A DNA stretch of 64,000 nt from Mucor racemosus (Eukaryota > Mucoromycota > Mucoromycetes > Mucorales > Mucoraceae), in the NCBI GenBank assembly GCA_027405735.1, contig JAPEHQ010000015.1:1302001-1366000 (forward strand), in the 5' to 3' direction. A program made the position numbers and the translations under genes. The notes below the pieces were generated by a model. The model was not told the origin of the DNA. It did not search any database and worked only from the letters and a program-made list of their open reading frames with translations. Below, piece after piece: positions 58,134-64,000 of the stretch. Numbering within the stretch: position 1 is the stretch's first letter; every line of letters begins with the position of its first letter.

Positions 58134-59635
58134 AAAAGCAGCATTACAGCGCATCAACCCATAAACTAAGCAAAATAGGCAATATCTGCTATCATAGAAA
58201 CATACATTTTTCTATTAGAAAAACTGTCTGTCATATCATAGATTCATTAAAAATTTGCAAAAGCGAGCCCGTAGAGCGACACCATAATTGAGCATAACAC
58301 GATCGAACGGCTAAGTCTTTTATACTATGGCAAATATCTAAGCTTTAAATGAAAATGAGTTTTTTTTTTTTAGTTTTCTTATATTTAACCACGTACGGTC
58401 TGAAAATTCAGTTTTTGTAGCGGACATTTTTGGGGCTCATTTTATCCTTACCATCACTCATGATTTTGATCAAAAAATAGAAAAATCAAATTTTGATACC
58501 AAAATCAACGTCTAAATATACTACATTGTGAGAGAAAATTGTAGCTATAGATAATACAAATTTTATAAAAGCTTAATATTAAACGTTAAGTAATGAAACT
58601 TAGCATTTTTGGCCCAAAAACGGTTTTTTGATTAAAGGATTTTCATGTAATATTTTGCAATAAAACGGGTTGTTACTTTTTATTGAGCAGATAGAGCGCT
58701 AAATTGTGTATATGTGTATATTTTTTGTTTTTATAATTGGTAGTATAATTAACTCTAGATTTGCAAAATCAGAAAAAAAAATTTAAAAAATGTCAAAATT
58801 GATGATCTGGACAAAAACAATTTTCTAAATTAATATTCCGCTTATAAGCCTTGTAAGTCTAAAAAATAAGAGATTTTATAATACTTGAGAACTTTTTCAA
58901 GAATTTACAATGCTGTATCCACTTGATTCAAGCTAATTACCGTAAATATTTATACATGTTAATATTATGTGGTAGCTTATTTGATGATAATATAGTCTTA
59001 CGTTTTAAATATTGCGCTAGAGGTGATTGCATTGAGTTTTAATGTTACCTATCCAATATCATAAACATAAACATGGCCATCAGCTGGAACCTATTGCCGC
59101 CTTTTTATCCTCTTTGTCCCAAGCCAATTTATTCACTGCTTTACCAGAACTAACTTAAGTACTTACAAATGGTTCCTGGTTATTTTCATTCAAATCCCAT
59201 AAATTAAATTGACTTGTTCCATCAACAAAAGTATCTATCAAATGTATCATCAGTCCGCCTTATGATAAATGTCAATCTAAAGAAACATTCCGCTGTCATT
59301 GTTATAAGCTATGAAAAGCTTGATTTTTAATAATACAGCAATTAAATAAAAAACAAAATGATACTAATCGCATATGGTGAGTATTCAACATCTAGTTGAG
59401 CTTAATGAAGAATGCTTTTGAACCCTTTTGAAAATCCTGAAGCAAAAAACACAACATCTTGGTCCTATAATTTCTATCCATCAAAATGTCGCGATTTTCA
59501 CCACACAATAAATGCACTTTTTATCAATCTTGACTTCGTTTAACATTGAGTATCAGTTTTTACCGATTGTACAGTATTTTCTCTGATTCATTAATATTCG
59601 GTCATATTGAACGATAATGTATTAAATTACAATTT
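58134..59635 (+). repeat. Dispersed repeat B, copy 3
   Basis: Runs from AAGCAGCATTACAGCGC to the block ending near 59630. Shares with copy 2 the frameshift in the dynein-like fragment and differs from copy 1, so copies 2 and 3 are sisters. Confidence 0.82.
59035..59275 (-). pseudogene. Dynein intermediate chain-like fragment, copy in B3
   Basis: Same fragment as at 35645-35885, with the shared CATCAGCTGG frameshift and an extra small duplication (AGTATCTATCAAATG) near 59232. Confidence 0.55.
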
Positions 59636-61050
59636 ACGAGTATACTGTTGTTGGTAGTTTTTTGTTATTATTTTAAAAACTTAATCCTATTATTTAATAC
59701 TTTATTTGTTACTACTTACTGGATGAAAACCAAAATCAAAATATACGGACAGTAGTGAGGAATATTTCTAATTATCGATTATAAATATATATTAAATGGT
59801 AATGTGAGATATTTCGCAAGCTTCAAACATCTCATATTTTTTTTCTTTAAAAAAATCAATTAAAAAAAGCACGACTAAGTTTTTTTTTGGAAACTTAGTC
59901 ATTAGAGATTACTATTTTAATTGCTTTCTATAATTTTAATTTCTAATATATTATTAATTTCTAATTTGATTTCATTTTATATAATGATATTCAAACTGTG
60001 TGATTATACATGTTTCTCAGTAGGCTTACAATACAATTTACATTATTAAATTATTGCGTGCAGAATGTGTCTACTTTTGTAGAATCTCTTGTGCTTGTAA
60101 AATAAGATATTCATAAAAAAACTAATTTCCAAAATAGCACTAAAAATACTGGAGTACAGAAAAGAAGACAACGATTGATAGTCTTTTGAAAGCTGCCTGT
60201 TGTAGAAAGGTCAAATGAAAAAGAAAAGATGAGGGGGTGATTAGCTGGACTTCTAGGTTCTAGCCCGGCAAGCACAAGTTCCGAAAAAAATCCACTTACA
60301 CGAGCTTCGAACCTACAAACTCTCCGCTTGAACTAGTTGTAAAGCGCATAAGTCGAGCAACTAGGACAAACGTCCCCTCTATGTTTGCTTTTTTTTAATT
60401 GCCGTCCTTCTACTTATCTTTTATTTTCTTTTTCTCGATTTGTGCAATATTGAGTGATTTGACCATACTTTTTTTCTTTTGGATATACTGTATCACTGCT
60501 ATTTTTTGGGTATCAGTTGCAATTTGTTTTACAAAAAAATCTTTATTTATGATGGAGATATAAAGAAAATTCTGTTATTTTTGCCCTATACCACGTAATT
60601 ATGCTAGGTACAATAATGCAAAAGCTAAATTTATTTCACTAGAAAATATAACTGAAGTTTCCAGTGAGCATATAATCAGTAAATACAAAATCGCGTTACA
60701 TATATATACAAAACCTTAGTAGTAGATAAAACGTGTATTATATATTATAGTAACAAATTTTTTATAATCTATAAAAGTTACAGCCATCAATGTTGAAAAT
60801 ACCAGATCTCGTCCGATTTTCACAGGAAAACAATATCTGCTAATGCAGTATATACTGTATAGTAAAAAATGATTTTTAGATTTTTTCCATGCATGTAGAA
60901 GCTAAACAACCACATTCTATGATATTTATGTAAATATTTTTCTTACCAAGTAATCAATAAAAGAATTACAATTTATTTTGTTAGTTCTGTCCTTCACGAC
61001 CTAGTTTGACTTGCTGTAGTACACGAAAAGATTATGCTCGATAAGTTAAA
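59636..61050 (+). repeat. Dispersed repeat F, copy 2
   Basis: Collinear with 36236-38400. Empty at the LTR site of copy 1 (near 60645) and lacking the 37620-38090 equivalent. Carries the second tRNA-like module. Confidence 0.78.
60300..60375 (-). ncRNA. tRNA-like module, second copy
   Basis: Minus-strand A-box-like CTAGTTGCTCGAC and B-box-like GGTTCGAAGC in the same spacing as at 36885-36965. A CGCTT/AAGCG stem with a 12-nt loop lies between. Likely a relic or SINE head. Confidence 0.38.
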
Positions 61051-62480
61051 ATGAATTTTAATATTAAATTTGAATTTTCAAAGAAAAATTTCATAGTTTC
61101 AATCTTCAAAATCGGAATATGCCTTCTTTCTATAACTGATCTTATAATAAACATTTTTAGGATATACTTTAGACACTACTAAACAGACATGAATTGGTCG
61201 CATTATGCTACCTATTCCTAAAATCATTTTATACCTCACGAGAGACTCAAAAACGCGTAAAATTCACTGCTTTTTCCTTGAAAACTGGGTCTCATTTTTC
61301 ATCCCTGCTCTACTTTTTGTTTTCCCTAAATAACACCAAGAAAAAATTATATGTCAATGTACCTGAGATGCTCACCTGTAATTCAAAAACAAGTATCCGA
61401 AAATATCCTACTTTTTACAGTTGGTATTAATTTTTGAGTACTAATGTTTCAGATTTTTTACGCGTATTTCACTGCTAAAGGATTGGAAACTTTGAGGCTT
61501 CATATCTCCAGAAAAATTAAGCTATACTAACACTTTTTAATAATAAAACTTACTTTTTTTGAAGTGCTCTATAACATATTTTAGTATAAAAAAATTCTGA
61601 GCACTTTTATTTTTTTTTTCATTTTTTTTGACACTTCTATAGTAGGTTTCAAAATATTGGTTAAACTGAGCAACATTTTTTTTGCATTTATGTCATTAAG
61701 CTCGTTAAGCTCTTTTGGACCCAATTTAGAGTTTTTCAAAATATTGATTTTTCGTGGAGATATCATCAAAAATGTGTACAAAAAGGTACCTCCATTTCTA
61801 GCTTCCATTTTTCCCTTATATACCCTCATCCCAAATTCTGAATCTGAAAAAAATTGGACAAAAATCTTGTTTTCTCTACCAAAAATGCAGCTAAAAGATT
61901 TTGCAATAGCTCGATCGATAGGTAATTTTTTTGCGCATCATTTTAGTTTACTATATCTTAAATATGCTTATAAAAAATGATGTGTATCTTCAAAAAAACT
62001 CCAAAATTTCAATTGCATTTTACGCAAAATTTAATGTAAAATGTTTATCTGAATTTTATTTAGATGGATGCAAAATCCAAAACTGTACAAAAGCTATTTA
62101 GTATACTAGGTCGACTTACTTTGCAGTTCATGATCAATTAAACGATTTTGTTTTTTTCATCATTTTTCGTCCATTTTTTAAAATAAATTTTGGAATCCCG
62201 GTATGATAGGTTTTAAGCTGTGATAAAAACTATTATTTTAATTATCTCGACGAAAAATCAATAATTTTTGCTAAAACAAAAAATGCAGAGTAGCTTGGAG
62301 TTAGATCTATCTTATTTGAAGCTTTTACATAAGTTGACTCAATATTGGGCGAAAACATTCGAAACCCATTTAAAAACCATCTGAATCCTACTTTTTACAA
62401 CCATAAGGAATCGATAACAGAAGCCTTATCTCAGCGATTTCTAATCCTAATAACTTTCAACTTTAAATGAGAGTACTAAA
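61051..62480 (+). repeat. Dispersed repeat A, copy 5
   Basis: Follows repeat F directly, as copy 3 does. Its core is identical to copy 4. After GATCTATCT it jumps to the TTGACTCAATATTGGGCGA end block shared with copies 1 and 3. Confidence 0.84.
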
Positions 62481-63892
62481 TGTTATATAGAGCTTCCGAT
62501 CAACTGTTCAGCGTTGCAAAAATCAAATAATTTGTCATTGAAAATGTTCCAGAAATTCAATTATAAAAAAAAAAGCAATTTTTGAACAAAAGGTTAAATA
62601 TCTATTTATTTAAAGTCAAAACAGATGATTGTATGCAATTCTCTGAAATTTTTTGCTTGATTTCCAATTAGAAATACCATATAAAAATATTCCTTTTGGG
62701 GCGAAAACTTTAAATAAACGATTTTGATCGACTCGGCATATGTAATTCTCCATGGAAAATCCTAAATGAAAAAGTCGAGAAAATGACACAGAGCGATAGT
62801 GCAAGATATAAGAGTTAGATAGCACTTTTTTTGAACCTCAGAATTCAGCAGAAGCCAGCCATAATATGACTAATGTTAGTAGCCATAGATCTCAGTTTTT
62901 AGATGTAATGCAGAACGAATATATAAACTACATAATTTTTTTAAAACTATCCGTAATGTAAAAATATCAACATGTACTCCATCTCTCAGTGTACATGATC
63001 CATAGTTGATACGGCTTATGTTTTGCTTTAATCATGCAAAAAAAAACCCTTGAAACATGCAAAAAAAACTAGCTGAGGTCCATTTTTTTTTAGTTCAGGG
63101 GCAATATTTTTAGTGCATTTTCTTCTACAAAAAACCACACGCAAGTTGCTATTTGTAGTGTATACAATTGGATGATTGTTTAATCAAATAAACTCTTTTA
63201 CGCAAGTGATTTGAATTCATAGAAATCAAAATGTATTCATTTAATTGATTTGACAAGAATACAAAAAAAAAAAAAAAAAAAAAGATTATATCCTAAATGT
63301 AAAAGCCTCCGTATTACATCCTTTTTTTTTGTAGTACAAGATTTTTTAAATTAAAATCAGAGATGATAAGCTCAAAAAAAGGAAATTGATATGATTATAC
63401 CGTTTTGTTGTATACAACGTTACAATCTACTAAAAGTTTAAAGTCATCAAACCCAAGTGTTTTGCGCCTAGCAGTTTTTTAAATCTCATTTCAATTAGAT
63501 TCTTTTTTCCACATACCCAATCAAGACATGATGTTACAACCTGAGTTTGATCAAATGTTGAACTTGAAATACATCCCTTATACAACCAGACCAACAATGA
63601 CTCACAAAGAGCAAATCGTCACTAAACAGGAAGAAAAAAAAAAGCGGGGGATTTACATCCAGTATATAAACGTTTAATCAAATGTCTTTGGAATAAGGTC
63701 TCTTTTTCTTTTTCTTTTTTCAAAAAAAGCATCAACTTGAAAGAGAAAAATTACAAGTCGATAAACAATCTCATATAAACATCTTTTTTGGAATATTATA
63801 TGAATATTGCTTTTAATTTAATAACTTCTGGTCTTTTGGCATTTGATAAAACATATATTGATAACATCTTAATCAAGTAATTAATTTTAAAT
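62481..63892. other. Intergenic / promoter of the right-edge gene
   Basis: Unassigned AT-rich DNA with an A-run at 63264-63283, then the upstream region of the next gene. No other gene seen. Confidence 0.5.
63663..63670 (+). promoter_or_regulatory. TATA box upstream of the right-edge gene
   Basis: TATATAAA about 225 bp before the ATG at 63893. The distance leaves room for a long leader, possibly with an intron. Confidence 0.45.
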
Positions 63893-64000
63893 ATGAACAC
63901 TACTACTGCAAGTAATACTCGTCGTGCTTCTTCTACTCAATCTGAAGTAATTGGTTTAACTGCCCCTCCTATTACTTCTCGTGAAGGTTCTGCTGTCAAA
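63893..64000 (+). CDS. N-terminus of an unrecognised protein, cut by the window edge
   Basis: Thirty-six codons are visible, starting MNTTTASNTRRASSTQSE and continuing Ser/Thr-rich with TAPPITSREGS. The codons favour T-ending and well-used triplets (ACT, TCT, CGT, GGT), as in a highly expressed gene. A TATA box lies upstream. Too little is present to name a family. Confidence 0.6.
   Translation, partial: MNTTTASNTRRASSTQSEVIGLTAPPITSREGSAVK

Noticed and set aside
38481..62480. Calling repeat A an LTR outright
   Set aside because: Direct flanking copies fit, but ends lack TG...CA, no target duplication was found, and no primer-binding site or polypurine tract was recognised.
1..64000. CRISPR arrays, operons, ribosome binding sites, rRNA genes
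   Set aside because: Spliced eukaryotic genes throughout; no spaced direct-repeat array or rRNA-like sequence seen.

Overview
The window reads as AT-rich nuclear DNA of an early-diverging fungus, most likely Mucoromycota (Mucorales-like). This is inferred from intron-dense genes (about 40-90 nt GT...AG introns), fungal Zn(II)2Cys6 regulators with KKRGPP linkers, a fungal metacaspase, Atg22 and the R-SNARE Ykt6. I cannot name a species.

Layout. Gene islands alternate with multi-kilobase repeat blocks. Island 1 (300-4814, all minus): ATG22, SNX4/ATG24 and the RNase P subunit RPR2. Repeat block 1 (about 5.6-14.6 kb) ends in a nearly perfect large inverted repeat. Island 2 (14.8-25.4 kb): adenylyl cyclase-associated protein (CAP/Srv2), a tail-anchored CS-domain + Sel1-repeat protein, a BTB + CAP-Gly protein, and a Zn2Cys6 regulator with a 12-nt microexon. 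Repeat block 2 (about 26.5-40 kb). Island 3 (40.4-52.0 kb): an MDR-type NADP-dependent reductase, a second Zn2Cys6 regulator read divergently from it, a type I metacaspase, a phytochelatin synthase, YKT6, and an unrecognised 214-residue protein. Repeat block 3 (52.5-62.5 kb), then the first 108 nt of one more gene at the right edge.

The repeat blocks are built from one composite unit, here called A-C-B-F. In two cases the unit is followed by a further direct copy of A (26.5-40 kb and 52.5-62.5 kb). Part B carries a decayed piece of a host gene that reads as the last WD40 repeats of cytoplasmic dynein intermediate chain. Part F carries a tRNA-like module with A- and B-box sequences. Because sister copies of the unit exist in the window, later insertions can be delimited to the base by comparison with their empty sites. 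I find nine solo LTRs with TG...CA ends and 5-bp target duplications (eight exact, one with a single mismatch), a 148-bp Harbinger-like MITE with a TTA target duplication, a 496-bp pogo/mariner-like MITE flanked by TA, and a 5'-truncated LINE that is itself split by a solo LTR.

Functionally, the single-copy genes lean toward membrane traffic and autophagy (Snx4, Atg22, Ykt6), actin and microtubule biology (CAP, BTB-CAP-Gly), and metal or redox stress (phytochelatin synthase, reductase). They show no operon-like organisation. Exon structures were deduced by hand from splice consensus, phase continuity and protein homology. No search was run.
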